A stretch of DNA of 64,000 nucleotides from Pocillopora verrucosa (taxonomy: Eukaryota; Cnidaria; Anthozoa; Scleractinia; Pocilloporidae), in contig NC_089325.1 of NCBI RefSeq assembly GCF_036669915.1, positions 1,941,404 to 2,005,403 on the forward strand. The letters are read 5' to 3'. The translations under genes were made by a program, and so were the position numbers. Under the pieces are notes generated by a model that was not told where the DNA came from, did not search any database, and worked only from the letters and a program-made list of their open reading frames with translations. The stretch's first letter is position 1; each line of letters begins with the position of its first letter. Of the stretch, positions 25,101 to 35,254 are shown piece by piece.

Positions 25101-25574
25101 ATCGAAAACATGAGGCGCAGGTCGGCCCGCCGAACGTCTCAGCGAAAGTAGCCTGTCACGATTGTGAGAGCAATGGATTCTGACTGACCCAATTGCAGGT
25201 TGACAAGCAGAGTCCGAGGAGTTGGAGCTCTGTTTTCGTTTACCGTGGTCATTATCCACTTCTTCAGGTCCAGGATGTGGATGGACATCCATATTAACAG
25301 TAATGTCGAGCACAACAAACTTCTCAGGGGCGGCCAGGAAGACCATGCCTCGACTGTCCCATTTCACCATAGCCCTTCTTACCCGGAGATTTCGAGACCG
25401 GGATACTCTCAGCTCAAATCTAGCCATCCAACTAATGCATCTTGATGTTAAAGATTGATTTCGATAAGCTCTTTCGACTGTTATCATAGTTATGAGGGTA
25501 AAAATATAGAAAACTGCAAGAGCTCTAAAGAGCGTGGCAGCCATATTGGCATGCATATATTATCCTCTTGAAAG
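22169..25574 (-). mobile_element. CR1-group non-LTR retrotransposon inserted in NLR copy 1
   Basis: A 3.4-kb insertion in the same orientation as the NLR. Comparison with NLR copy 2 fixes its edges: the 5-bp AGCTT at 22164-22168 is repeated at 25575-25579, and removing the insert restores an NLR reading frame comparable to copy 2. One long ORF carries endonuclease and reverse transcriptase. The 3' end has two copies of an AAGATTAAAATTA-type unit rather than poly(A), a common CR1/L2-group feature. Only about 18 bases precede the ORF start, so the 5' UTR is missing or extremely short. The clade call is from motif style, not phylogeny. Confidence 0.85.
22287..25556 (-). CDS. LINE ORF2: apurinic-like endonuclease plus reverse transcriptase, intact
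   Basis: 1089 residues, no stop. The N-terminus (about 1-100) has a hydrophobic stretch and a degenerate 2A-like motif MDVHPHPGP near residue 90. The endonuclease (about 235-470) has FINICSLAKTKNK, VVSETHL, GGIAIYIRNN, VICGVYHPP, CGGDVNKLD and KTDHMGV. The reverse transcriptase (about 630-900) has GPDGIPYTIWK, FRGINVTP, GGSCTNALL, MDFSKAFDSVKHDLL, GTTQGSVSGPHLFN and the catalytic KYADDTTI. There is no RNase H and no separate ORF1. The catalytic residues of both domains are present, so the copy looks recently mobile. Confidence 0.9.
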   Translation of the reverse strand: MHANMAATLFRALAVFYIFTLITMITVERAYRNQSLTSRCISWMARFELRVSRSRNLRVRRAMVKWDSRGMVFLAAPEKFVVLDITVNMDVHPHPGPEEVDNDHGKRKQSSNSSDSACQPAIGSVRIHCSHNRDRLLSLRRSAGRPAPHVFDTLKSLGILKYRGPGLRRLGKSTKNISASQHSDRCRPIEVVKTRRFARPYRFQDPAKNRYLTAIPREPTKSSTDCSEFAVPKCMFINICSLAKTKNKVRAAVGLEADLRSKDIDVCVVSETHLKPAQPDAIVNIENYSIFRRDRNWNGRDMRNKGGIAIYIRNNLAVEDVYRSSLYELICITLRLPKGHRFVICGVYHPPKFNYAEIDLMNHLVNTVDNILDKHPQTVVLCGGDVNKLDIKRFEEMSGWNALVNFPTRGNSCLDNCFTNRTDLFSKCYPFHMLSKTDHMGVILPPGIKLPPIRRKVYVRDQRAHRKRDLYIALAKENWDDMIQETDVDEVVGRLENTILGHLDSCMPLKTVRMSSRDPGWMTPLVRSMIRAKSRISLSNLDRLKVMNKRISEVIFRNRRDFIASIGTRDWWKKVDKTSQRRKPVISLSLGHYELNALNDYFGDLCTDHAYRKPTPLEISEDQEVPEISERQVLNSLMRIKKTATGPDGIPYTIWKDHAELFVPVITWIWNLSLRTHAWPVSWKKSDLYPLPKVDIPKGISDFRGINVTPVIARCFEKAVLGTHARETFDEHSGISQFAYIEGGSCTNALLTIQHTVNQYLDIPECKAVRLFAMDFSKAFDSVKHDLLSHKLKQLPLNPFIVNWYLSFLEDRQQRVIRNGFIGKWKSVNKGTTQGSVSGPHLFNVFLSDLEIHLDNKSVLVKYADDTTIISPVIGDNDNSIALINQFSQWSRSNGMCSNPSKCKEIIFRKKGCTIEFPMVSGIPQTKELTILGVTFQEDSRFITHIREKLIKANKCLFILRSLRKEGYNQAEIDHLFLNLVLPNILYGLSVFGAVNSELTTIQCFLDRCYKRKYTSDHINVYELLVQQDTRIFKNVFNNTIHPLRAIMPKKKLTKYNLRKETSHHPKINTDRFKNTFVNRLIFKHNLVL

Positions 25575-26514
25575 AGCTTGAACCTTTCGAGCTTGTATTG
25601 TTTTAAATATTCATTAACAGTGCAGCCAAGAGATTTGATATGTGCACCAGCCTGCTCCAAGGCAAGGGGAAGACAACCAAGCTCAACAACCAGCTCATTT
25701 AGCGCATCCTCTTGGACTCCAGCATTTTCACCGCTGAAATGACTCAAAAGAAACTCTTTTGCTTCCTCGATAGAGAAAGAGGTGATTTCTACAAAACAAC
25801 TTGGCTCAAGATACACACACCGACAGATCTCTTTTCTTTCACGCCTTGTTGTTATCAACATGTGACCGTTTGACTCCCTTTTCCATATTCCTCTCAAAAC
25901 TTTACGCATTTTTTCAGAAAGTATTGGCTGGTCGACGTTGTCAAGAACTATCAGCCAAAGCTTTTCCTGCTTAGATATAAGCGTTAGAATTCGTGCCAGT
26001 GTAAGATCTGATGATTTTTCCATCAGTCCTAAACGTAACGCTAAGTCATTCACACAGCTTTCAAACTTCTCTTCATCTTCCATGGAGAACCAGAATACGC
26101 CTCCCTCGTATTGTGGTTTATGCTCCCAAGCGAATTGAGCTGCTAAGGTCGTTTTTCCACATCCGCCAAGACCACAAATGGCCGCCATTCTAAATTTATG
26201 GTCGTTGTTTTCTGAGAGGAGGCACCTTTCAAGCGATTCTAACTCTTTTTGTCTTCCTGTAAACCTCTTGTTTCGATCTGGCGCATCAAATACTATAGAT
26301 TTATCTCTTGCTGCGGAGACACTGGAATCACTTAACATTTTATCCAGGTCTTGTCTTGTTGTTTGTTCTTCATGCTTGCTTTTGCTCAATTCATGTAATA
26401 TTGCCTGAACTTTTTCAAATCCAGACTCAAACATTTCATGTACTTGATTTATATGTTCGTGCATAACACTAAGAAATGTGTCATTAAGTGGCTTACCAAC
26501 GCAAAATTCTAATC
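25575..26514 (-). pseudogene. NLR copy 1, 5' half of the NB-ARC exon
   Basis: It opens at the acceptor with GLEFCVGKPLNDTFLS, then a predicted helical linker (ILHELSKSKHEEQTTRQDLD). NB-ARC begins at FDAPDRNKRFTGRQKELESLE. Visible motifs in order: P-loop GLGGCGKTTLA, GGVFWFSMEDEEKFE, kinase-2 LWLIVLDNVDQ, RNBS-B HMLITTRR and GLPL-type GCLPLALEQAGAHI. The LINE cuts the frame 20-30 residues after the last of these, so a truncated product would keep nucleotide-binding motifs but lose the winged-helix part. Confidence 0.85.
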
Positions 26515-28114
26515 CTAGGAAAAATTAGGACAAACAAAACAATTAGAAAACCGGTAATAGAGCATTCATTTTCAACGTGAGCTAAAGTCCAACGTCACTC
26601 ACCATTAAAGGAAACTAGTAAAATGGAAAATTGAATAATCCTCTGAAAAGAGGGTTGATCCAAATTACGACACTAATACGCGGATTGTAAGAATCGAGTG
26701 GTTTAGCCTGACAGCTCTGACTGGACGTGGACCGACTCATCTTATGAATTCACCGTGCTGGAAAACAGAAGTTGACCACAGGCGGACAACCATATGGGAT
26801 GTGAAGCCACGTAACATTCTTGACCTCTAACATTTGCTGCAACTTACAACGAACAGATTTCCTTCACCGGCGACAAAATAACAACACGACCCTCCTCCCG
26901 CCAGCGTGTAAATTTTCTCTCAGTAGTTTGGTTTCGGACCGCCTTTTCAACGACACACATGTGCACCGGTGGGAAAGGGAGTCCGGTCATACTTTTGTCG
27001 CTAGTGGTGGAAATGTGAGCGCGATTGATTGATTGCTTAATTTCGATAATTCGATATCTTCTTTCCACACCTTGTATCGATAGCAAAACTGTTAACGAAG
27101 TGGAAAAACAGAGTAGGCTTTTGGGTTGTTTAGAGAAGCGTAAATGTAATGATTTGTGGCATATATGTTGGACACCAATCGACCTTAAACATGCTTGAAA
27201 AATAGGTGGGGAGCGATAATTTAAAGTGAAAGAGGTTTGTCGGGGTTCTTGGGGATGGAAACTAGGAAGCTACACGGCTCGATGATTTAAGAAGTGTCGG
27301 TTAAAAGAAGGGGGGGGGGGGGTGGTGGGAATTATCTTTCCTATAAAAATTACTAGATCCCTCGCAGGAAAGTAAACAAGAAACTGACAGTAAATGATTA
27401 CAGGAAACTGAAAGTAAACACAGGAAACTGAGAGTAAATGATCAAAAGCTGCAAATTGTAAGCTTTGTGAGGAATTATCCTCGATTACTTGAATGAAAGC
27501 GAGATCGGATGTTGCCAATTACAACGAAATTTAGAGATAAACAATTTTTTCACGTCACGTGGGCTCAAACCCATACGGTTGCTTGCCTTTGTTTTGCCAG
27601 ACTAGCAGCTGGAGGAGACGAGCAGAAAGCGGGCGCGTGTGCCCACTGTTTCGAATTAAAGAAGAACTGATCTTAACTGGACGATGCTAAGCGCTATATA
27701 AGCGATTAGAATCAACGGAAATCAGCAGTTTGAGCTCCAAAGAGCTTGGGAACTAGCACGTACAAAGATCAAGCTGTCAAAGGTGCGACATCTTAGCTCA
27801 AGTCTATGCTTTCTATGTAAAGTAATACAAACTAAGAGAAAAAGGGAAGTCTCATTTAGTTTCATCGCTCTGTGTTTCACATTAAATAGTCATACTTGGT
27901 TCATACTTGGTTGACACTAAATGAAGATTTGTCGATTTTTTTCGAATTTATGTCTTCAATTTGGTTCATGAATGTCTACGTTGAGATTGCAATCCGTATC
28001 TCTTCAACAGCCAGCATATTCTATCGGCCTTAAGATACAATTTTGGTTGAGACCTCCTCGGCTAGAGGGGAATACAAAGCAATATTTCTTCAAATATGTG
28101 TAACGACATCTTAC
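26515..28114 (-). other. Intron of NLR copy 1
   Basis: A 1.6-kb intron with GTAAGA donor and CCTAG acceptor. Much of it matches the intron of NLR copy 2 (41409-42804), including a GATCAAGCTGTCAAAGGTG block and a repeated CATACTTGGTT motif. It includes a poly-G run at 27309-27321. Confidence 0.75.
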
Positions 28115-28703
28115 CATGCTTCCTCCACAACTGTAGCTCAGCGAGGAGCTCTGTTTTTTCTGCTGGGGCAAATCTCAGGTCTTCAACCAAGGTCTCCATT
28201 CGATCAAAACATGTACTGTATTTCACCTCCGTCCATGACGCATAGTCGCAATGGGCCCACTCATTTCGTACTTCAGATCTCACAAGTTCAGCTGACGGCG
28301 CTGCAGAGCTGAATGGTGGAGCAGAGCAAAGAACAGCCAGAGCCGCCGAGGCATCAAAAGAGGAATCAAATGCATTGAAATGTGCCATGAAAGGTTTCAT
28401 GAACAACTTAGCTAATAATACTTCATCCTTTACACAATAGTCAAAGCAATGGGTGTCTCGACCCCGGGCGGTGTTGTTATTGATACTTTCGTAGTTCAGC
28501 TTCAGGGTGGTTGGTGGAATAGTCTTCAGGTGAGTCGGATAGGTTTGCTTGTCTAATCCATACTTTGCCAACAGATTCTGGTAAAATGGTTTCATTTCCT
28601 GTTGAATCTTTTTTCTGAGATACGGCATAAGAACTCTGTTAAGAACAGTGCCAACCACCAACCACCGTCGATGTTCTGTGTCTGTCTCGGGCGACGAAGC
28701 CAT
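28115..28703 (-). CDS. NLR copy 1 exon 1: DZIP3/hRUL138-like HEPN domain
   Basis: About 196 residues from the ATG at 28703. WLVVGTVLNRVLMPYLRKKIQ, KYGLDKQTYPTHLKTIPPT and the following helices resemble the DZIP3-like HEPN domain found at the N-terminus of many cnidarian NLRs. The exon ends ELQLWRKH plus one base, donor GTAAGA. It is about 90% identical by eye to the exon at 42805-43393 (roughly 20 differences over 213 aligned codons). Domain assignment is from sequence style; a profile search would confirm it. Confidence 0.75.
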
Positions 28704-30560
28704 GCTTTGTTTCTTGCTCTCTAAGTCACAAGTTTACCTAACACCTAGAGGGAAGGTAGGCCGGGTTTAATCGACGCAAACATAAGAATAATGGTAGCTC
28801 ATAACAGAAGCATATTTGGTCTCGATAATTTTGTTTGAATTGTTCTTCTTGAAAGTGTCTTCCCCTTGCAGAAGTTAGTTTGTTGGTTTTTATGTTTTTA
28901 AAACCAAGATTGTCTGTGTTATATGAGATTTTTAATAGTTTATAACTAGCCTTAATGCTATATTCGTTAAATTTAGAACTCTCTCTTTCGTCGTCTTTAC
29001 TATTCTTTCCACACTTAAATAATCGAACACATCCATACTTCAAAACTCTCAGATGTTTTTAAATCCACAATTATAGAATTTTCACCATCACACATTTCAC
29101 TTTTCTTACATACTTCCAAACTTCTACATTAATTTATATGAAACCTTCCTCCTTTCTTATTAATGTCCTGTTTTGTGTTCGATTGATTTATTTCAAGTTA
29201 TTATCCCGTCAACACTTTCATGCATCCAAAGTATCGAATTTTCACCGCTTTTGGTAACTTTTTAACTTTTCTCCCACCACTCTAATTTAGACCTTAAATC
29301 TTTTTTTATTTCATCATTTAAAAATTTTAAAACGTCAAGATCACACTCGCACTTAGACGTGTCTCAACTCCCTCACTTCTGCTTACCCCTTCATACTTCT
29401 CCACGTCACATTTCCACAACTCTCCTCAAGTTGCTAAGTTCCATAATTGCACGCGTCCACTCCACTAAAATTTTAAGGTACAATTTTGGCCCTACCTTTT
29501 TTTTTCATTGCATTCTGACGAGCTGTTACGAGAAATGAAGAGTAAATTTTAAAAGCTTCTCAAAACAGTCTTTCAAGAATGGTTATATCGATTCAAATGG
29601 TTCGATTTTGTTTAGCACAGGCTTAAATAACCTTTGTTCGCTGGGTGGAACTTCAAATACAATTTTCACGTTGTGAAACTCTACTAAGAACTCACGAGAA
29701 CTCTGAACGGTTAAGTGAGCATGAAATAGTCTTAGCTTGAGTTACGTACGCACATCACGAGAACTTGATCAAGATGTGAACTAGTTAATTATTACAAACT
29801 GAAATATGCATTCAAAAAGCTGACTGAAACCCGCCTCAAAGAATGGAGCTTACCGGTGCAGAATTCCTGTTTCGTTTATCAGCACTGTTTCAAAGCGACA
29901 AAACTATCAACTACACTGGATGACTTGACAGATCGATAAACGACGTGGTTACAGGCTTATTATTCCTGATAAATTCGATTAATGCTTTGTTGTGTAAACG
30001 GCAAATCGAAGATCACCGTAGGCGTGAGAAATTACTCGCACAAAAAGGCAGCCTTTAAGTCGAAAGTGGAAAATGTAACACCGACGAATAAATGCGTAAC
30101 TTTTCAAGTGAACAACTGTCAATCATATCCAACAGTCATGCCTGAGTGAGCATTTCCTCGTCTGACTGAATTTACCAAGTTCAGTAATACTAACGGCATG
30201 CCGTTTATAAGAGAAACAGAGAGAAAATATAGCTCAACGGTGCAAACAAGAGACGGATTGTAGCAACATGGTTTTATGAAAGATACATGCAAGAAAAACT
30301 TGACTGCACTGAGACCTGATGTGTAATGGTAAAAAAGGAAAAGCCAAACAAATTAAAATGGAGGTGCGAACACCGAGGGTTCGAATTATTGAGGGCAATC
30401 TCGCGGAAATGCAGGGGATATCTCTACTGGTTCGATTTAACTCGAGGATTCAGTCAGTGAGGACCGAGAGTCGACGCTGCTATCTGACTAGCAAGTTGAC
30501 ACTCCCATCGAGTATTGCAGCTCCGCTAGATTTGATCTGGTAAGATTGGGGAAGCTAGAG
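28704..30560 (-). promoter_or_regulatory. Upstream block A of NLR copy 1
   Basis: Non-coding sequence repeated upstream of NLR copy 2 as blocks at 43394-44505, 44490-46695 (split) and 47965-49330. A conserved GAGCTTACCGGT at 29848-29859, read on the minus strand, is a good splice donor (GTAAGCTC), which suggests a non-coding first exon just upstream and a promoter further right. This is inference from conservation and splice-site form. Confidence 0.4.
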
Positions 30561-30874
30561 TCAATAAAGTGACAATCTAACGAATATTCTTAACTATCAT
30601 ACTCGTAACCATCGTTTTCTTTAAAGAAAAATTACTAATCATCTGCCGACATGAATTGTCATCAAACTAACAAACGTAATGAACTTGTGTCACAGAAACA
30701 AAGCGTTGCTGCGTAACAGCTGAACAAAACATCTAAATTTACCGCCACATCAATTATGCAAATTTATAGTAGATTATCGATGGCTACCAATATTCTTGTC
30801 ATTAAAATCCCCTTAAATGTGAATTAGTATAGGTAATCACATGATTACGAGAAGATCTAGATTTAGTGAATTTT

Positions 30875-31002
30875 GTAACCCTTTCATTCCCAAGCTCTCA
30901 TTATGAACCCTCCCATCTTTCTCCATACAGTTCTTATGATTTTAGTTTAGAGAATTTGATATTGGATCAGCCAATAATCCCCTGATTGATATTTTTCTTA
31001 AC
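30875..31002 (+). mobile_element. MITE copy c, truncated
   Basis: Left end AACCCTTTCATTCCCAAG through CCCCTGATTGATATTTTTCTTA of the 2149-type family. The right half is missing and is replaced by unrelated sequence from 31003. Confidence 0.65.
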
Positions 31003-31279
31003 CTACAATTGTAGGTTTATTTTTTTGTAATGTCTGTAACAGAGTTATACACAAAAATTTTGGCAACCCTTTTTAAAGAAAGTAGAGTTTCTTTTCTGCT
31101 GATAGTCAAGTACCATGTGAGGAATGTTTGTACAAATTATAAATTTAAAACTGTGCAAAATAAGTTTGTTAAGGAAATACGTTTTCAAAAAAGTGGTCTC
31201 TGAATGTAATGTCTGTAACATGGAATTGCCCATATGAGTGTTGGGACATACATAATACTAGGACACATTGTCTCTCTCT

Positions 31280-31471
31280 AGATCTTAACAGCAGTTATCT
31301 AACTGTCTGCTTTACATCTCTTATTATTTTATTTCTAAGAATTTGGTGTTGGATCAACTAATTATCATCATACTAATAGTTTCTTTATTCTCATTACTTG
31401 TCTGCTTTGTATTGTTTTGATATTGTTTGGAGAAATTCTGTCTTGGTCACTTGTGGGAGTGAAAGGGTTAA
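31280..31471 (+). mobile_element. MITE copy d
   Basis: The interior (ACTGTCTGC, TTGGATCAACTAATTATC, GGAGAAATTCTGTCTTGGTC) and right end GGGAGTGAAAGGGTTAA match the 2149-type family. The left terminal repeat is eroded. Confidence 0.65.
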
Positions 31472-31566
31472 ATTAGTTTGGTAAGCTTGAGAAATTTCCA
31501 CAAGGTATTGGTAGGGTGGGGGTAACCCTGCAAACTGCATTCCTCATAATGAGATGCCCTTTAGCA

Positions 31567-32885
31567 GAAATTCCTTCTTAACATCCAAATTGAAGGGAGA
31601 AACTTATTAAGTACCATCTGAGTGTGAATTTCACAAATCAGCCACTTGCAACAATTTTTCATATGAAAATAGTATTAAACAGGTTCTAAATTATTCTCAA
31701 CCCTTTTCTGTACAAACAGAAATTGGCAGTTAGCAACAGTTGGTCATGAGATTGATACTAGGTAAAGTTATAACCTGACTGAAATCAATCCAAGAAAACC
31801 CACAATTATTTTCCATCTGATATCACTGCAAATTTTCAGACAAATATCATTGAAGATCTAAATTTAATGAAATTCCCTCTTGACATCTAAATTAAAGGGA
31901 GAAACTTAAAATTAAGTATCACTTAAGGGTGAATTTCACAAATCAGCCATATGCAACAATTTTTAATATGACTAGTAATTGATTAACTCTTTGCTTCAGG
32001 AACTTGTGGAAAAATCATTTTTTAATTTAGTGAAAGTGAAAATTTTCAGAGTGGAGGTCGAGATTCATCACTATTTGAAAACCTCAGAATTAAGTAATTT
32101 AGTTTAGTGATGAGAGGTGCTTGACATCTGGTGAAATGAGTCATTACTGAGTACTACAAAAATCAGTTTTAAGATCAATGAGTTGTTTTCCTTTTTACTA
32201 AACTCATCAAGGAAATACAAATGAAAATTGACAATGTTCCAGAAATTTAATAGTGGTTTGAAAACCTTTTAAAGTAGAAGGCAAAGATTTGAAAATTTTT
32301 AGAGCATGACAGGAGGCTGAAGCATATTTCTGCCACACAAATCTTCCAAATTTATTCCTGTTTCAATGACAAGAGACTAAAAATGTGCATGGTGACAGAT
32401 TTCAAGCAACTGTTTTTATTTCTGGCATATCGATTGGCTACATGGTATCTCTATTGATTGGCAAAATGATTGGCTAGTTAATATCTCTATCTTACGATTT
32501 TACTACAACTGTGCAATATCACAGAGGAGGACCTCTTCATTTTAGCATGCTTTTTATTTTGTAATGAAAAGTCAAAACATTAGTTTCCTTCTGGGAAATA
32601 ATTTGGAATATCTGAAGAAGATTTTACACCTTCTTGTTTCTAATCAAGAGTGTATGGAAATTTTCATATTATTTGCTTCATGCTCCAAGCTAACAAAATG
32701 CAGTTTATGAAAATAGTATTAAAAAGGTTCTTTTCTAAAATATTCTCAACCTTTTTCTGTACAAACAGAAAACATAACAGCAATACCAGGTACAGTTATA
32801 ACGTGACTGAAATCAATCCAAGAAAACACAATTATTTTCCATCTGATCAAAGTGCAAATTTTCAGACAAATATCATTGAAGATCT
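31567..32885 (+). repeat. Imperfect direct repeats of a local unit
   Basis: Segments recur: GAAATTCC-x-TCTTAACATC with GTGAATTTCACAAATCAGCCA at about 31567-31690 and 31870-31980; CTGTACAAACAGAAA at about 31710 and 32757; and CTGAAATCAATCCAAGAAAA followed by CAGACAAATATCATTGAAGA at about 31780-31860 and 32805-32885. This looks like a local duplication history beside the MITE cluster. No coding capacity. Confidence 0.6.
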
Positions 32886-32888
32886 TTT

Positions 32889-33372
32889 GTAATCCTTTCA
32901 TTCCCAGGATCTCATTATGAACTATCCTGTCTTTTTCCATACACTTCTCACTTCAGAGAATTTGGTATTGGATCAGCCAGTAATCCCCTGATTGATATTT
33001 TTCTTAATTTCTTATCACTTGTCCGCTCAGTATTGTATTGATATTGTAAGGAGAAATTCTCTCCTGATCAGCCAGTAATCCCGATTGATATTTTTCTTAA
33101 TTTCTCATCACTTGTCTGCTCAGTACTGTATATATATTGTAAGGAGAAATTCTCTCCTGATCAGCCAGTAATCCCAATTGATATTTTTCTTAATTTCTCA
33201 TCACTTGTCTGCTCAGTACTGTATTTATATTGTAAGGAGAAATTCTCTCCTGATCAGCCAGTAATCCCCTGATTGATATTTTTCTTAATTTCTTATCACT
33301 TGTCTGCTCAGTACTGTATTGATATTGTAAGGAGAAATTCTCTCCTGGTCAGTTTTAGGAGTTAAAGGGTTT
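32889..33372 (+). mobile_element. MITE copy e, internally amplified
   Basis: Family ends are present at both sides (AATCCTTTCATTCCCAGG left, AGGAGTTAAAGGGTTTAA right). The interior segment from GATCAGCCAGTAATCCC to GTAAGGAGAAATTCTCTCCT is repeated four times, making the element more than twice its usual 210 bp. Confidence 0.8.
32971..33348 (+). repeat. Four-unit tandem repeat (about 93-95 bp) derived from a MITE
   Basis: Units begin at about 32971, 33066, 33159 and 33252, each starting GATCAGCCAGTAATCCC and containing TGATATTTTTCTTAATTTCT and CACTTGTC-x-GCTCAGTA. Confidence 0.85.
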
Positions 33373-35254
33373 AAAAATCTTCAGAATCAATAGCCTAAAT
33401 CTATAGTTTGAGAGAAGTGCTTGCCCTTCTGTGTAACGTTTCTGTGCAAGAGATGTTACAAAGACAGGTGAGTTTCCCATATTTACAAAAAACCAATAAG
33501 TGAAGCAAATTAAAGACACAAGGATGGAAAGTTCAGACTTGAAAACTGGATGGGAAATTTTTACAGCAATATGAAATCTTAGAAAAATACAGGTAGTTGC
33601 TTAAGGATGTAATATGTCTAGAGCTAAATTAAGGGCACTTTAGGAAATTAATTTCTCTCATGCCAATCCTTCTAATTTGTAACATGTCTGAAAACTTCTT
33701 TTTGAGCAACACAAGCATAAAATGTTGACATGATATAAGTCCTATTTCATGGTATAGTTATTCATTGGTACCAGTGGGTATTAATAATCTAACTGAGGTA
33801 TTAAATTGCATATCCATACCTTTCTCTTCAGCAGTAGTTGATCTCTCCATGTTTGAACAAACAGCTGCACCAAATACCTGCTGTGTTGCAATTAAAAGCC
33901 TAGTATCAGGTTTGTTTAGTAAAACACCATTAGACTAAGTTGTTGTTAATGAGCGAAGCTGTATATTACCAAAAATTGATCATATCTAGCTACAATTTGG
34001 AAAAGGTAGCCCTTTCCTTGGACTAAGAATGCTATGAGGGAGAGCCTCCTGCCTTAAACTTAACCTTTAAACTCCCAGCAGTGATTAACATGCAACTTTT
34101 CCCTATAATTTCCAAACAATTCCCAGCAAAACAGGTGATGGAAGTATTCAAAGCTCTCAGGTAGAAGTTGTCATCCTGATTGAACACCAAACTCTTGCAA
34201 CTAATTTACAGGGAAATGTGTAACTGCCTTAAGGGAGAATTAACAACTAGATCTTGGGAGTTAAAGGGTCAAACACGAATACCGGTAGATGCCCTGGGAC
34301 ACATAGCTCAGCCACTTGTAGATGTTTTTTAGTACTGTGTAATAATTAGAACCTAGAAGTTGGATAATTCTATTTGAATGCACTGAACAACTCCAAGAAA
34401 TCATACTCATAAATTTAGACACATACATGTGTTAACTTAGCTCTTGTAACTATGGTATGATTTAGATTCAGTAATAATTTGGTTTTCATACTAGTTTCAG
34501 GTGAAGATTTTACATATATGTGAAATTTACCATGTAAAAGGCATGTGATCAAAGTGTTTGGGAGGCATAAATTGTTGCCCCTTTCTCTTTTACATGCTCT
34601 TGACTAGCTCTTAGTCCTACATGCTAAAATATTGGACTCATGTGTACCCTTAGGTCAGTGACTGGAAGCAAAATTAATGGATGTTAAACTCTAGTCTTGC
34701 ACCTCCCACAGAGCACCTGAGTTGAATTAAGGGAAGCCTTTGCTTAATGAAAGTAATGAAAAAAAAAACATTTACAGAGAGATGATAAACTTTAAAAGGA
34801 GTTTAAAAAAATGAAGGGTAAGGTCTAAAAAATCATTATTCACCCTCGTATGTCCTAGTGGTTGCCTGAAAGGGTTAACCTCACAGTGAAACCAATGACA
34901 CTAGTTAAAGGAATACTGGTAGATGCTGTAGCTTTTACTATGCCTAAGGGGTTAAAAAAGCATATTGCAGTGGACAGTCCCATATTATGTCACCGTAAAC
35001 CTCCGTAGCAATACTTAAATTTCACTCAATCATTTTTCTGGTCTCTAATTTGTTGGATACGGGTTGGGCAATAGACTGCAACAACTATATCATGCTTCAC
35101 AAACCAGCCTAGCTTAATTCAATTTAACTTACCTACAGTGAGGACTTCTGACATGTGAGAATTACAGACTCGAGCCTTTGAATGTAGCTGATTGCAATGT
35201 CCTGAAAGCTTCTTAGTCGTCTTGGAAGTCTCCGTACCCCCGTTTAGTCCAGCT
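33373..35254. other. Gene-free interval with one MITE
   Basis: No exon or RNA gene recognised. The MITE at 34060-34272 is listed separately. Confidence 0.5.
34060..34272 (+). mobile_element. MITE copy f, second interior type
   Basis: The ends match the common TIR (TTAACCTTTAAACTCCCA and TGGGAGTTAAAGGGTCAA). The interior (AGCAGTGATTAACATG, CCAGCAAAACAGGTGATGG, GAACACCAAACTCTTG) matches 55891-56102 rather than the 2149-type copies. Confidence 0.7.

Larger units (their letters stand above)
21032..28703 (-). pseudogene. NLR copy 1: DZIP3-like HEPN plus NB-ARC receptor, interrupted by a LINE
   Basis: Two coding exons: 28115-28703 (HEPN) and 21032-26514 (NB-ARC), the second split by the LINE at 22169-25574. 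Splice phases agree (phase 1: donor GTAAGA after CATG, acceptor TTTTTCCTAG), and the join reads HGLEFCVGKPLND. Apart from the LINE both halves are open, so the insertion is the only visible lesion. The reading frame runs into the LINE and stops at 25490. Family knowledge: NB-ARC NLRs are cytosolic sensors that oligomerise on activation, and N-terminal HEPN/DZIP3-like domains are frequent in cnidarian NLRs. No TPR or LRR array follows; the C-terminus is a Ser/Pro/Gly tract encoded by a minisatellite. Called a pseudogene in this assembly; the LINE could be polymorphic. Confidence 0.8.

Noticed and set aside
28738-29043. Minus-strand frame with a similar counterpart at 43530-43718
   Set aside because: The DNA is conserved between NLR copies, but the frames are shifted and interrupted differently, so the similarity reflects duplicated upstream DNA rather than a protein.
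32971-33348. CRISPR-like regular repeats
   Set aside because: The units are contiguous with no unique spacers and lie inside a eukaryotic MITE.
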